This document shows, piece by piece, positions 1 to 11,940 of a DNA stretch of 64,000 nucleotides. The notes under the pieces are model-generated. The model saw only the letters and a program-made list of their open reading frames with translations, did not search any database and was not told the origin of the DNA. Each line of letters begins with the position of its first letter. Within the stretch, counting starts at the first letter, position 1. The stretch comes from Gordionus sp. m RMFG-2023. Its lineage: Eukaryota; Nematomorpha; Gordioida; Chordodea; Parachordodidae. The position numbers and the translations under genes are program-made. Where the stretch lies: NCBI RefSeq assembly GCF_954871325.1, contig NC_088776.1, forward strand, positions 9,858,052-9,922,051. Reading direction: 5' to 3'.

Positions 1-2100
1 GAACCTCTAGGTCATGAGTAATAATACATTCTTTATTTTGGCCATCTTATAAATATTTCTAAACTTCAACATTTCGAAAATTTGACTTGAATTTAAATTG
101 TAAAATTCACAGAATAATTGATTTTTCTGCCATTCCCTTTGGCGTAAAAAATGATATTTGATGTAAAAATTTCATGGAATCATCATTAAATCTTTCGTTA
201 AACTGCATAATAATTAAATCGAGTGCAGCATAAAACACACCTATTTTAAAGCTAAAAAAAATTTCTATATTTAATGATGAAAGTATATATACCTCTCCTT
301 TTTGGATTGTAATGTTTGAAGTCTAGAACTTTAAAAATCAAAATGTAGATTTCTCTCCTTCATAAAATCTTGCGCCTTTGAAAAAACATCAAAAAATTCA
401 GTGTTATTATCTATTAGATTAAAAAATAATTAAGGCAATAATTTATATTATACTTCTCAAATTAATCAAGCAATCTTTTGTCAATTGAATTTGATTTATT
501 GCATACCCTATATCCTTTGAAATGGTTTGCAATTTTGTACAAGCCTAACTTGTTATAAACAATATTTTATCCAAAACACAAAGTGATAAGATAAAATCAA
601 ATTTTTCTATTCTAAAGACTATAGCACTAGCCATAGTGGAAGTGGCAGGATCTTTAGAATCCTTTATATTTGTTAAAGCTGCCCTCAAGGCATCATAAAG
701 TTAAAAAAAATTTACAATAGCTTTATATGACGATAGCCAGCTTCTAAATAAAAAAAACATTTAAAATTTAAATAAATAAGGAACTATTACCGAGTGGTAT
801 TCTTGACGCGTAGAAATCGTTGAGATTTTTTCAGATCATTTCACTGAAATTTTTTGAGTACCTCATATCTTTTTACACCATTAAAATAGACATAAATCTC
901 ATCTAGTATTCCTAGAACATTTCGAAATTCTTTAATTGATTGGTATAATTGAACAACGATTAAATTTAATCGATGACAATAACACCAAATAAAAGCTGCC
1001 TTTGGCGCCTCTGCTCTAATCAAGGCTTGCACACCATTGATTCTTCCACTCATGTTTGTTGCGCCATCATAACTTTGCCCAACTAGATATTCAAGGGGTA
1101 AATTCATCGAGTCAAGTTTGGATATTATATTATGCTTTATATCGAGACCTGTGGTATTTCCCGTACAATATATGTCAATCAGTCTTTCAACAGGCTTCGG
1201 CGTCTCACTATTTTCAACATATCTTACTATCAAAGCTATTGTTTCTGATTTCGAAACATCGTATGTGCCATCAACTATGATTGAAAAGCACCTGTTAAAT
1301 GTAATCTCATTTTGAATTTTTTTTATAACCATATTTTTCATGGTTTCAATGAGAATGTTTATGTTATTATATGATAATAGGTTTGAATATAATTTCGTTT
1401 TTAATCCCTTATTTTTTTTATCCTTTTTTCTTTCTTCATTTTGCTGTATATACATTTTTAGTATAGGTTCAGAATCTGCAATAAGCTTAATAAGGGCCAT
1501 CATATTGCCTTCTTGTTGCCTGTTCCCCCAGAAGGCTTGGTTACGAGATATTAAATAATCTAAACATCTTATTATAATTCTTATAATAGAACGGTTATTA
1601 TCTACACATTCTTTCTGAGGTGTTATAAATTTTAATATCGAATTTTTATTATGAGAAAGCCTTCCATAATATGCCATCATATGTGCCTATGAAGATTCAT
1701 GCTGAATAATATCACGATTAATATTTTGCCATTTATCTAGACCTTCACGTGTCCATTTTGAATTTGCGTGTGGACCACCAAATAAGAGAGATGTTAAGCA
1801 AAAAACTTTATACATTTTAATACTATAAGTAATCCAATTTCTAAGAACTTTGCTGTCAATATTGGTTAATATTTTTAGGCATATTTTAAAATTGGAAAAA
1901 TAATTTATGAGTTTACTAAACATCGTCCAAAATTTCCGTCAATATATTAAATTAAATTAAATATTAAGTGGGGGGGGGGGTCTTATTGTTACATTTATAA
2001 ACCAGAAATCACATGATCTTGATGGATGTAAAAAAAAGTACCCCCACTCAAATTTACTGAAGCAGTTGCTTTGGACCCCCCTCCGTTGTAGGGGCCCCTG
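1..2100 (-). mobile_element. hAT DNA transposon (TTF finger / DUF4371 type), truncated by the window edge
   Basis: On the minus strand a terminal sequence starting CAGGGGCCCCTACAACGG ends at 2100. It is followed toward lower coordinates by a TTF-like finger region, a DUF4371-like catalytic region and a decayed C-terminal part running off the window. At 2101 a gypsy protease-like frame resumes abruptly, so this element sits inside that retroelement. The 8 bp after the end (CCGGTATC, 2101-2108) should be the target duplication, with its partner left of base 1. An 11-base G run lies at 1970-1980 inside the 5' part. Confidence 0.85.
841..1923 (-). pseudogene. hAT transposase, TTF-type finger plus DUF4371 catalytic region, decayed
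   Basis: The reading frame from 1923 down to 841 is colinear with SCAND3/ZMYM-type hAT transposases. First comes a TTF-like segment with VLRNWITYSIKMYKVFC and FGGPHANSKWTREGLDKW. Then come the catalytic strand IIVDGTYDVSKSETIALIVR, the segment LVGQSYDGATNMSGRINGVQ and the segment FIWCYCHRLNLIVVQL. One in-frame stop near 1687 and another at 841-843 interrupt it. The frame continues past 841 to a likely 47-bp intron (744-790, GTAATA...ATTTAG) and then to C-terminal-like sequence with further stops down to about 430. The second Cys expected in the finger is missing. Few breaks over about 1.5 kb suggest a fairly young copy. Confidence 0.85.
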
Positions 2101-3126
2101 CCGGTATCAGGAACAGTATATTTCCAAAGTTGACAGCTAAGACTGTAGGCATAACCGCGATACGTAAGACGGACATGAGACTCACTAGTTATGACGGCAG
2201 CGATATCAAGATATTAGGTATTGCCAATGTGAACGTTAAGTATGAAGGAAACTCACATACACTGGAGGCCATTGTAGTGGATTGTGATAAGATCTCCCTG
2301 CTAGGACGTATGTGGCTCCACACCTTCAACAACATTTTAAAAACGTTCTTAGTGAGTAATGTAGAAAATGATCTTGAGAAGATAATCTCGACAACAAAAA
2401 AAAAACCTCGAATCAACTTACTCCTACAAACCCAAAATGGTCAGACAAGAGAAATTTCACTTGAAGCCCGATGCTGCGCCTAAGATCATACCTTCAAGGA
2501 GAATTCCGTGCGCCAAGATCGATGCAACGACTTAGAAATAGGATTGAAGCACGATAAAATAAACCTTGCTCGAAAGGAATCTAGATGTCCGATGCTATAC
2601 AGAAGCGACCCGGTTTGGAAATTAGCTAGGCGTTGTCTTTACTTAACAAGCCATCGTTCGGTTTGAAAAGAAGACTAACCATGAACATGGGTGGCGCATT
2701 GCGTGGTGATCATGAATGTTAATGACGTTACCACTCAACTTATGCAAGGAAATCAGAAGCCGAATTTATTTGGAGGGTGGAATGTTGAATATGTTGATCG
2801 ATGTTATTTTATTATTTATTTTGGCAATTGATTTATTTTTTTATATATCAATTTGTATTTAAATTTAATCGGTGAAAATTTTATATTAACATTTTTTTAT
2901 ACATCAATTTGTATTAGTTATTTTTTTTATTGTTAAAAAAAAGAGATATATAAAGAGAAATTGTTTTTGTTGAAGTGGATAAAAAAAATGTAATTTATCT
3001 TTGAAAATAAAAATGTAATTTATCATATAATAAAATTTAAATTATGATTAAAAATAAAATGATAATCAATAAAAAATGTGAAATAATTATCAAATATTAA
3101 ATGTGGATATTAATACAATTCCAACA
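2101..3126 (+). mobile_element. Ty3/gypsy LTR retrotransposon fossil, 3' part
   Basis: From 2103 the plus strand encodes the C-terminal part of a retropepsin-type protease (SYDGSDIKILGIANVNVKY, then LLGRMWLHTF) followed by sequence resembling the start of a Ty3/gypsy reverse transcriptase. Most of pol is absent. A purine-rich tract (GGAGGGTGGAA, about 2772-2782) precedes a 3' LTR. The element is broken and internally deleted. Its 5' side is cut off by the hAT insertion ending at 2100, so the hAT arrived later. Confidence 0.8.
2783..3126 (+). repeat. 3' LTR of the gypsy fossil
   Basis: The segment starts TGTTGAATATG directly after a polypurine tract and ends ATTCCAACA, giving the imperfect TG...CA inverted ends usual for LTRs, about 344 bp. 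It is very AT-rich. The 5' LTR is not in the window, so LTR divergence cannot be used for dating. Confidence 0.6.
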
Positions 3127-4499
3127 CCATTTTAGACAATGTTTTATAGAATGGACTAATAAGAAAAAATTAATAGGCCTTACCATATTAAATTCTTGAA
3201 GAAGAGAATATAAACGACCAATCCAAATCATAAAACTATATGGTAGTTAGAGCTTCCTCTTAAATGACTTGATGGGAGCTAGATAAGTAATCGAGAAAAT
3301 TATTGTGGGATATTAAATTTCTAAAAGATTATCTTCCATTTTTAATGATATATAAAAGACTACACAGTTGACCATTATTGCATATCTAAAATATGCAATC
3401 ATATGCTCTCAGCAGCTGTTTTATTAATCTTAAATTACATAGCCACACAAATAATAGATGCGGGTTAACTTACAGTCATAGCCATGACTCTCACGATGGT
3501 AACCCATATCAGTATTTATTATGTTAGAATTGATAAAGCAAAATCACTAAAAATATTTAGAAGAAATTATGCAAATATATTGAAGCCTTGATAGGCAAGG
3601 ATGACATATTAGAAATGAAACATTTTGTAACTATAAAATGTGAACCAGATTGATAACATAAAAGCAAATTTTATATATTATTGTGGCACCATCGCTAGTT
3701 TAATACATTATATTTTAAAATAGTAATAGTTTGTAATAATATCTAAAATATATTCGTATTAACAATTTAACTCAAAACTGTTTTTCAAAGAAGAAAAAAA
3801 TAGCTTTCCTAAAAAACACGTAAAAAAGAGAAGAAAAGATATCTAATTTATTACATCCATTGTAGGATGAATAATAAGATGTTTAATTATAATATTATTT
3901 TAAATAAATAGATGACGTTAAATAGTTGAATTCAAATTGTTATTTATATTTAATATCAAAACAATTGATTAGTAAAATTTAAAAAAGATTACAATACGTC
4001 TGCAAAAGTGGCATTTTACCTAATATTTTATAAATAATTATATATAATAGAGGATTATAAACTATATATCTACTTACTTTTTTAAATAAATCTCTTATAC
4101 CTATTTGGATTTGGACCTTGAAAATAATTTTAAAAAGAGACATGATAATTAAATTTAAAAATCAATAATATAGTTGATTAGTGATGTTAAACTCGGCTAA
4201 TTACAATTAAATTTTTTAATCTTCAATTAATAAATGATTATATTTAATTAGGGTTATATAATAATTTAAATAATAAAAGTCAATTAAGATTCAACTGTTA
4301 ATGCTAAATTAATATTTAGTAAGTGATATTGATATATTTTTAACAAAGAATTTGATCGTAAGCTGACATAGTGAAAATATAATTTAGATGTATTACTCTA
4401 ATCTAATAATTAAAATAGTATTCATTTAATAAAAATTTAGATAGTCTTATTAATTTTTAAATAATAAAATTAAATCTATATATTACTCAATAGAATTAT
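3127..4499. other. AT-rich intergenic DNA
   Basis: No coding region, repeat end or RNA gene is recognisable. The sequence is almost uniformly AT-rich with scattered short A and T runs. Confidence 0.6.
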
Positions 4500-4649
4500 A
4501 AAAGAAATTGTTCAGGGAGCAATTAAAAAAATTTATTTTTAATTCAAGGGGATATTAAGGAGTCATTAAAAAAAAATTTCTCGCTTCTAGGGGATTTTCA
4601 AATTTTTTAGGGGGCTTGAGCCCATGCGCCACCCACCTAGCGACGTCAC
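4500..4649. mobile_element. hAT-type terminal fragment
   Basis: Read on the minus strand from 4649, the sequence starts CAGTGACGTCGCTAGGTGGG and runs into GGGCTCAAGCCCCC, the layout of many hAT ends (CAGTG followed by a G/C-rich subterminal block). No partner end was found to the left, so this is an isolated or truncated end. A short open frame starting at 4624 is made mostly of this terminal sequence and is not a gene. Confidence 0.5.
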
Positions 4650-4789
4650 TGTTTCATTGTTTTTAATGCGACTGAACGATGATTTATTTGGAAACCATAA
4701 TGGTGCTATCAGCTGTTTTGTATTCAAGGATCTAATGCAATTTAATAAAAGAATTGTCACATTAGATAATATTATATATCCTTGGGTTA

Positions 4790-4906
4790 CCTGTGTTCAC
4801 AGTTAGCGTGAAATCTCAGCGAATTATACAAAATAGATATAAATTTAATAATTTTAGATTCATTTTTGTATACCGCGAATTCTCACTAGCTATATTGTAT
4901 GCAGGG
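4790..4906. mobile_element. Small MITE, CCCTGCATT family (copy 1)
   Basis: Starts CCTGTGTTCACAGTTAGCGT after TTA and ends TATGCAGGG. Shares the subterminal CACAGTTAGCG and GCGAATT motifs with the copies at 24095-24189 and 28188-28345. The right flank is TAG rather than TTA, so this copy is more diverged. Confidence 0.5.
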
Positions 4907-4998
4907 TAGAACGAAAAAATTTATAGGCCACATCTTCTTTAACATTAATCCCATTTATTACTCACGTTCCGTTCTGATCCTGTAAAATAACATAATTT

Positions 4999-5021
4999 TA
5001 TTGACATTCATCATGTCAATA
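4999..5021. promoter_or_regulatory. 23-bp palindrome upstream of FITM
   Basis: TATTGACAT and its exact reverse complement ATGTCAATA are separated by five bases, centred about 100 bp before the FITM start codon. Symmetry of this kind suits a dimeric transcription factor, but no factor can be named. Confidence 0.3.
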
Positions 5022-5111
5022 TATAATGTCTCTCATTATAACTGGGCTGTTGGTAATCTAAAATTTTACCAAAACTACTATCAAACATAATTACCCTCTT
5101 AAAAAAAGTTC

Positions 5112-8100
5112 ATGAACAGAAACACAATCAAGAATGTTCCCCCAAAACATATTGTTACCACTGCTTCATACTCAGAATATTTCTATATAATTTCTGTATA
5201 CATAGCAAAAACAATTTTATTCAGCAATATTGAAACAAGAGCAGCATTTTATTTGGCCTATATATTAGCTGGTTATTTTTTTTATTTTCTTTTTAAATAA
5301 TATTTATAAATTTAGGATCTATTATATGTGATTTCTTTACACCCCCGACTACATTTTTAGCATCAAAATATAATCATTTAAATCAGTATGGGGTAAAGAT
5401 TGGATGGGGATGGACTATTACTTTATTAATACCATTTATTTTTTCAGTATCTTATGTAATTTCAAATCAAAACATACTCATTGCTCTGAAAAATTGTTCA
5501 AGGCTATTATTTGCTACAGGAATATGGTTTAATTATATAAATATTTGAAGTTTGCTAAAAATCCTAAGGTGGCAAACATGCCACAAGATAAAGGGAGGGG
5601 ATGCCAGATTTGTTTTTATTATCAACAAATGGGAAAATATAATAAATATGTTTTATCTTATAATTTTAATTGCACTGAAATATATATATACTTATATTTT
5701 TATGCTTTTCTATAACTTCCTTTCCCTATGTTAGTAATTTTTATATTTGGGATATGATTTATATAAAATAACATTTTGAATTTTAATCAATTTGCCATTT
5801 TAATTATCTTTGTAGCAGTATACATTTAGATATTAAGGTATATTATGTGTTATGAACTTTGACTAAAAAAATTTACTTCTTTTTTAGCTCAGCCTAGCCT
5901 ATCCCAAATTTATTTTATGCACAAACTTGGCTCAAAAATTTTAAACTAAATATAAATTAATGGTATTTTTATGCAGTTAAATGAGTAAAAATCACTTATG
6001 ATTGTCCTCATAGGTTATAATAGATTATTCTAATTATTATTTGCTAATAAAACTTAGCTGACACCCAACCTAAATTTTTTTAAAACTTTTTTAGTCATAA
6101 GTCTTAGCTTAGTTCCAAGTCTTACCCTAAATTATTTAAGTAAATTACAAATGACTGATTAATAGTTTTTTGATTAAATTTCATACAAATGCCTCTGTTT
6201 TTAAGCAATTATAAAATTGATCAACATAATAATCATGGAACTCCTTGGGATTTGGGTGAAATTTTATATATAAATCAAGGTATATGTAAATATAACAACA
6301 TTTACATTTAGCATCTTGTTTCTTATATAATCAAGAGTATATTTTTATGCTTATTAATTGTCAATCCATTAAAGATTTACTAAAGATTGCCGAGTTATAA
6401 ATGATGATTCTAATATAAGAAATTATATAAATTCTATTGTTAGAAATATTAAAATGTTTATTTAAAAAGAAATGTTTTGATTCATTTGATCCCATTCTTA
6501 AAGTTTAAAATTAGAATTTTTTATGTCCATATTTATCATTCGGTAATAAAAAAAATACGGAAAAATTAAAAAAAATTTAGATTTTTTTAACACATAATGT
6601 TAACAAATTATCCTGATGATTTATATCTCGATATTCATTTCATCTTGGCTTTTTTGTAATAAATTAATCTATGGATTTTACAAATTTTATGCAGCAAAAC
6701 TTTTTCAGCCAGATTAATCAAACTAGATTAAAATTGAACATTTTATTTCATTAGAAGTTAAATAATATATATTTTTTGTTCTATTAGGATAAATAAAAAT
6801 TAAATTGATATGAACATTAAATCTCTCAATATCGATAGTGTTTATGTTGTGCCCTTTGGCATGACCATCCTGAATAATTATAATCTATTAACTAATTTAT
6901 TTTATTTTTATTTTCCAAACAAGAACACATGAAACAAAATATTTATTAATTTTACAAAATTTCATTTTCTTTTAAACATGAACAAAAAAAAAAATATATA
7001 TATTTTACAAAATTTCTTTTTTCAAATATATATATAATTGACTCATGATGAGTTACCTTTTTCAAAGTCAAAAAAAAATCCGCGTAGGTTAGAAAAATTA
7101 ATTCGCACAAAAAAATATAAAATAATTTTACAAAAATAACCAAACATGTATTAAAGTTACAATAATAAATAAATGAAAAAAATCTTATTACGACACCTCC
7201 ACCCTTCCCCATTCCAACGTTCCTTATTAGAGGGGGTAAGGGTCTCTATTCTATATCCAAATTATTTGGTTAGCTCTCCCGTGCTTACTTCGACCTCCAA
7301 AAACTCCTCTTCCGTGACAGTTTGCTTCTCGGGTGCTTCCTATACCACCGGCTGCCCTGCGAGTGCGACGAGATGGCATTTCACACGTTCCCGGTCTCCT
7401 CGGCGGTATCGGCCGTGGTGGCGACATTGGCCGTGGCTGCGACATTCCCAATTCCCCATACATTTCCCTCCTTCGCGGCAAATTCCCTTGTGGACAGTCT
7501 TCCATCCTTCGCTGCAAATTCCCCTGTGGACAGTCTCTCCTCACATGTCCCTCTAACCCACATCGAAAACACTGCCCTCTGTTTGCCTCCCTATTGTTAC
7601 TGCTTTAGTTACTTGTATTTTAGTTAGTATATAAAGTTTTACCCAAATCGATGTCTTGAAAATCATAATTGATTTGATATGAAATGGCCCAAATAGCTTA
7701 AAATATGATTTAAGAAATTTTTTAGAAAATGAAATATTTCCTCATAAGTAGTGTTTCAAAATTCTCCAATTCGAGCTGATTTTGAGGAAACCTTTATCTG
7801 TGATAGATTAGAGTAAGGCCTAGCCCTCGGGTTGGCAGTAACATCCTCTAAAACAGATGGCATGGCCAAAAAAATATTAATGTTATATTTCATTCATATC
7901 CTTCCCTTTTGTTTGATTGAATACCACAATTATAAAAGAAATTTTAAAAAAAATCAGAGTTGCATACTCATTTATAAGTCATATTAATAGAATATGAGAG
8001 ATAAACACATAAAAATGCTTAAATGATTACAGAATATTTTAATTTATTGTATAACATTAAAAGAAAATAAATATTTTGAGATTTTTTCAGAAATGATTGG

Positions 8101-9613
8101 TTTGGGCTGATTCAATATTTAATTTATAAAAATATTACGCACTGAAGATTTTACATAGATGACATAAAGGGTTGGACTTTTATTAATTAAATTTCGAGTA
8201 GGCAATATTTTTCTGGCTAATACATTGAGCTGTTTATAATCACTATGCTTTTAAAAAATACAAGCCACGCTAGGCCTAGATTAAAATTTTTTTATTTTTA
8301 ATCTCCATCCCGGACAGGACGCTATTCCGGATACGCCTTCCTATTCTGGGTTAGCGTCATTGGAGGTGTGAAAGAATAAATATATTTTTTTAAATTTACT
8401 ATTCTTTTAAAATAAGCATCTTTTATTCATGTACATATTTTAAATAATATCTACACTTTTTAAATGAAAAAAAGAAATTTATGATAAAGATTTATAAGAT
8501 AAATGGCCATCTACATTTACAAGCATATTTGGACGAAAAAGTTAGGACGTGGACGCACCCCTTCCAAGATACAATATATTAGAGGTAGGCCATTTCAAGA
8601 GACAACGTCCTTGGGACGACCTGTCTAAGGTATAGTGCCTACCTTAGCAATTTCAGCCAAAAATTATCACCCCCACCCCACCCCTACTCATGGCTGACCT
8701 TGGTGAGAACCTGAAAAAATCAACCATCGGTTTATTTTTTCGGTACGCGCCTTAAGATTGAGCCGATTTTGCTATAAATAATATAATAACATGACAGGAT
8801 TCCAATTTTATATATTTTTTTGCTATTTGCCAAGGTATTTTTGGACCACCCTATTTCTTATCATAGAAAGAACCGTTGGGGTATGCATTTTGAAAGAGGA
8901 GAAGATTGCCTATAGTCTTTGCCATTCAAGGGGCGGAAAATGGATTGGTTTGGATTTATCTGGCCATATATTCCTACTGACTTACTGTCAACTGATCATA
9001 GGAGAGGAATGCAAAATTTACAAATACTGGGAGAATTTCAAAAATAATTGTAACGCAAAAGGCAATAGAACATTGAACACTAATAAGTCGCAGACAAATA
9101 GTTCCAGCTTGCCACAAAATATAACGTTATTTGATCAATTAATTAAATTATAATTTAATATTAAGTCAGAGAAGGCATTGGCTTTTTAAAAAAAAATTAT
9201 TTAAGAATGCTTAGCTAAAAAAAATTTTTAAAATAAATTTAGAGGGGTTCAAAATTAAATAGTTGTGCTATGTACAGGCCCTTCCTTCTGACCGTTAAGG
9301 TTTAAGATGTTTTAATTTAATTGATTCTTCGTTATATTAGTTTATAAATATTTTTTTTATTAATAGGCAGCTTAGAAGATGCAACTCCTGGGATCGTATT
9401 ATCAAATACAACTTCTTATTTATAGCCTTATTATCTCTGTTATGGGAAGTAATGATTTTGGGAACCATCCTTTACTTCCACACTACAATTCAAAAGTTTA
9501 GCGCAGCTCTTATAGCCGTTTCATCTTGGTTTTTGACCTATAAAATGTATTACACGACTAATAAGAATTTATCTCCTGGTATACCGGAGGATTTGATGAG
9601 ACAATTTAGATAA
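5112..9613 (+). CDS. FITM2: Fat storage-inducing transmembrane protein (FITM/FIT2 family), four exons
   Basis: Exons are 5112-5271, 5316-5526, 8835-9086 and 9367-9613, giving 289 residues; vertebrate FITM proteins are about 260-290. FIT proteins are ER membrane acyl-CoA diphosphatases needed for lipid droplet budding. Seen here: NQYGVKIGWGWT (about 76-87), AIWY-like GIWYFW across the exon 2/3 join, RGGKWIGLDLSGHIFLLTYC (156-175) with the first conserved His at 168, LLWEVMILGTILYFHT with the second at 246, and WFLTYKMYY near the end. Hydrophobic stretches fit six membrane spans. Introns are 44, 3308 and about 280 bp; phases agree at all joins. The exon 3 donor at 9086 is the least certain; unspliced reading runs to a stop at 9153. 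An Asn/Ser-rich loop (about 186-208) makes the spacing between the two His longer than in human FIT2. Confidence 0.88.
5272..5315 (+). other. Ultrashort 44-bp intron of FITM
   Basis: GTTATT...TTTAG. Its removal joins ILAG to SIICDFF in phase 1 and restores the conserved family sequence; the unspliced frame stops within it. Confidence 0.8.
7251..7600 (-). mobile_element. Retroelement gag fossil with CCHC zinc knuckle, inside FITM intron 2
   Basis: The minus strand encodes QCFRCGLEGHVRRDCPQGN, a CX2CX4HX4C zinc knuckle of retroviral/LTR-element nucleocapsid type. It is followed by a tandem repeat of DCPQGNL-type units and an Arg/Pro-rich basic tail. The segment is far more GC-rich than its surroundings. 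Only this gag piece is recognisable and the element is broken. Family is probably Ty3/gypsy-like, but the finger alone cannot settle it. Confidence 0.6.
8301..8760. other. GC-richer intronic island with a hairpin, unassigned
   Basis: Within FITM intron 2, GACGCTA at 8317-8328 is matched by TAGCGTC near 8352-8358, giving a small hairpin rich in CpG. Bases 8530-8740 are also GC-richer, with an Arg/Gly-rich plus-strand frame and a pyrimidine-rich CCCCCACCCCACCCC run. This could be another retroelement scrap; no family is recognised. Confidence 0.3.
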
Positions 9614-10320
9614 TTTTATATCTCGCAATTAATTATATGTAAATCAATTATTTTATTGCGGGTACCTTTTTAAAAACGAATTAATGGTCCAAGTCGTCTC
9701 AAATATACCATTATACAATCATTTAGAAAATTAATAATTTTACTAGTATACTAATCTTGTCAAATATAATTTTTTTTTTATATTTTGTGCTGTGTATTAT
9801 TTATTTATCGTAAAATATATATGTACTTAATGGATTATATTTTTATTTTAATAATTGTTTAGATTTGTAATTTTAGTAAATATTAATATATTAATAAAAA
9901 GCTATATTATTTCTCAGTATTTTTTTTAAATTTTACCATTATATATAAACAGTATCATATTGTCAGTAAATTTTAAATATAACCCTAGCCTTTATAACTT
10001 ATAATATAGTAGAAAATTTCCCTGGTATTAATTAATTTAAATGTCACAAGGAGGCATTATTTTTCAATATTCCTCAAGCTATTCTATTTCAATTACCTTT
10101 AATTTAGATAAATCAATTTTTCACATATTGTTTTTAAATTTCAATAAGCTTCTCAAACTGTCATAAAGATTATTGCATCTAATTATACAAGGGATATCTA
10201 GTTTACCTACGGATAATTGGGAAATTATCTAACTCAATTCCAACAAGTTAACCGAGCCTTCCAATTTCTCAGCACTACCTAAGACTTATTTGGGTGATTC
10301 CATTACAAATCAACCAATGT
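9614..10320. other. FITM 3' flank and AT-rich spacer
   Basis: Just after the stop codon a CGCAAT...ATTGCG inverted pair (about 9625-9660) could form a 3' UTR hairpin. An AATAAA lies near 9891. Otherwise nothing recognisable. Confidence 0.4.
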
Positions 10321-11940
10321 TTCGGATTAGCATTTCAAAAATGGATGAAATTTGGCATGTTAGTTATTTATGTTGTAAATATTAATTAAATCAAAATTTT
10401 AAAGCGCTGCTCAACCAGATTCAAAGTCGAAAATCGCGCAATGCGTTGGATCATTAAGTTTTTTTAAAAAATACTTAGAATAGAGTTACAAATTATATCA
10501 TTTTATAGCCCTTAATACATTGGAAATTATAAAATTCCAAGTGTACTCTTATTTCCGGTAAAATTAAATAATTAACATTGCTGATAAGGGATATTTTTTT
10601 GGGTGTTGGGAATGTTTAATACCTTTATATTTAACTGCTTAATCAAAAAAAATCGATAGCGTTTTAATTTTTTTTAAATTTCATTTATATCCTTATTTTT
10701 TTATAAAAAAAAATATAGGCTCTATGCCCGACAAAGCAATTTTTTAATCCCTTTCCACATTTTTTTAAAAAAAATTATTTTAGTTTATATAATATAAATA
10801 TTTATTGTTTTAGAATTAAAATAAAAAATCTATTGAGTTTAACCAATATAATGTTGTGTGGCGATATATAAACAAAAAGCCAATACAGATATGATTTTTA
10901 TTAGGTAGTTAATAAAAATTTATATACGAACAAATTATTATAAAAAAAATAGCTCTTGTTTTTATCGTATTCTATTTTGCGCTTATTGATAGAAATTTGT
11001 GGCGATACTTTTCCTCATTTGTGAGGTAAAAGAAGGATAGTGATAGTCTATGGGAATATAGAAAAGAAATATATATCTACTCAGTAATTTCATCTTTTTT
11101 ATTACATTGGCTAACCACCAAAATTCGTCATTACATGTGATCGGTCTTTTTATTTAGGGCCATAGTCTTGACCGGTTTTTTCTAAACATGTGTTTATAAC
11201 ATTTTTGGTGGCTAGTGACATCTAAAAGAGAATGATATTACTGAGGAGATATATATTTCCTTTTTTACATCCTTATGGACCATCATATCCTTCTTTTACC
11301 CCACAAGTGACATAAAATTATACGATATCAGATCCATAACAGCGACAGGAATCTACAAATTATGGCTAAAGGAATTCTCTTAAAAAGCAAAATTGAATAC
11401 AATAAACATGAGGTATTTTTTATAAGTATATATATAAAATTTTAAATGTTTTTTTTAAATATAACATTCTAATAATCATTATGTACTGCTTGCTTACATA
11501 TCTCCCCAGGATATCATATTTATTATACTCAATGGATTTTTTAAATTTTAATTCCAATAAAATACATATTTTTATTAAATATTAAATATAAAGGTAATAA
11601 CCATTCTTAGCGAATATCAACACCCAGAAAAAATTCCTTCTCAACAATGTTAATTTTTCATTTATACCGGAAATAAAAAACTTAGAAATTTTTAATTTTT
11701 TTCATATTTTCCAATGTAAAATTTTAAGAGCTATAAAATGATATATAATTTGTAACTCTATTCTAAGTATTTTAAAAAAAAACAAGTTTTAATGAAATCA
11801 CGCATTGCGATTTTGGACTATGAAGGTGTATATCTTTGAATCTGGTTAAGATGACGCTCTTAAATCTTGATTTCATTAAAATATCCAGCATAGATAACTA
11901 TCAGGCCATGTTTCGTTTAATTTAGAGATGATCGTCCGAA
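10321..11940. mobile_element. 1.6-kb palindromic foldback element (copy A)
   Basis: The left arm begins TTCGGATTAGCATTTC and continues AAATGGATGAAATTTGGCATG. The right arm ends in the inverted counterpart (CATGTTTCGTTTAATTT...GTCCGAA). Further matching blocks run inward: AACCAGATTC with GAATCTGGTT, TTACAAATTATATCATTTTA with its complement, ACCTTTATATTTAA, AAAGAAGGATA, and ACCACCAAAAT with ATTTTTGGTGG. Nearly the whole element is one imperfect inverted repeat with arms near 800 bp and a centre near 11150. No coding frame is present. The outer arms resemble the element at 41604-42561. Confidence 0.75.

Noticed and set aside
5552-5734. 60-codon plus-strand frame after FITM exon 2
   Set aside because: It lies in FITM intron 2, has no conserved FITM sequence, and the exon 2 donor at 5527 bypasses it.
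7173-7627. Several plus-strand open frames of 90-127 codons
   Set aside because: They are antisense shadows of the GC-rich gag-type fossil on the minus strand; none has a recognisable family or splice context.
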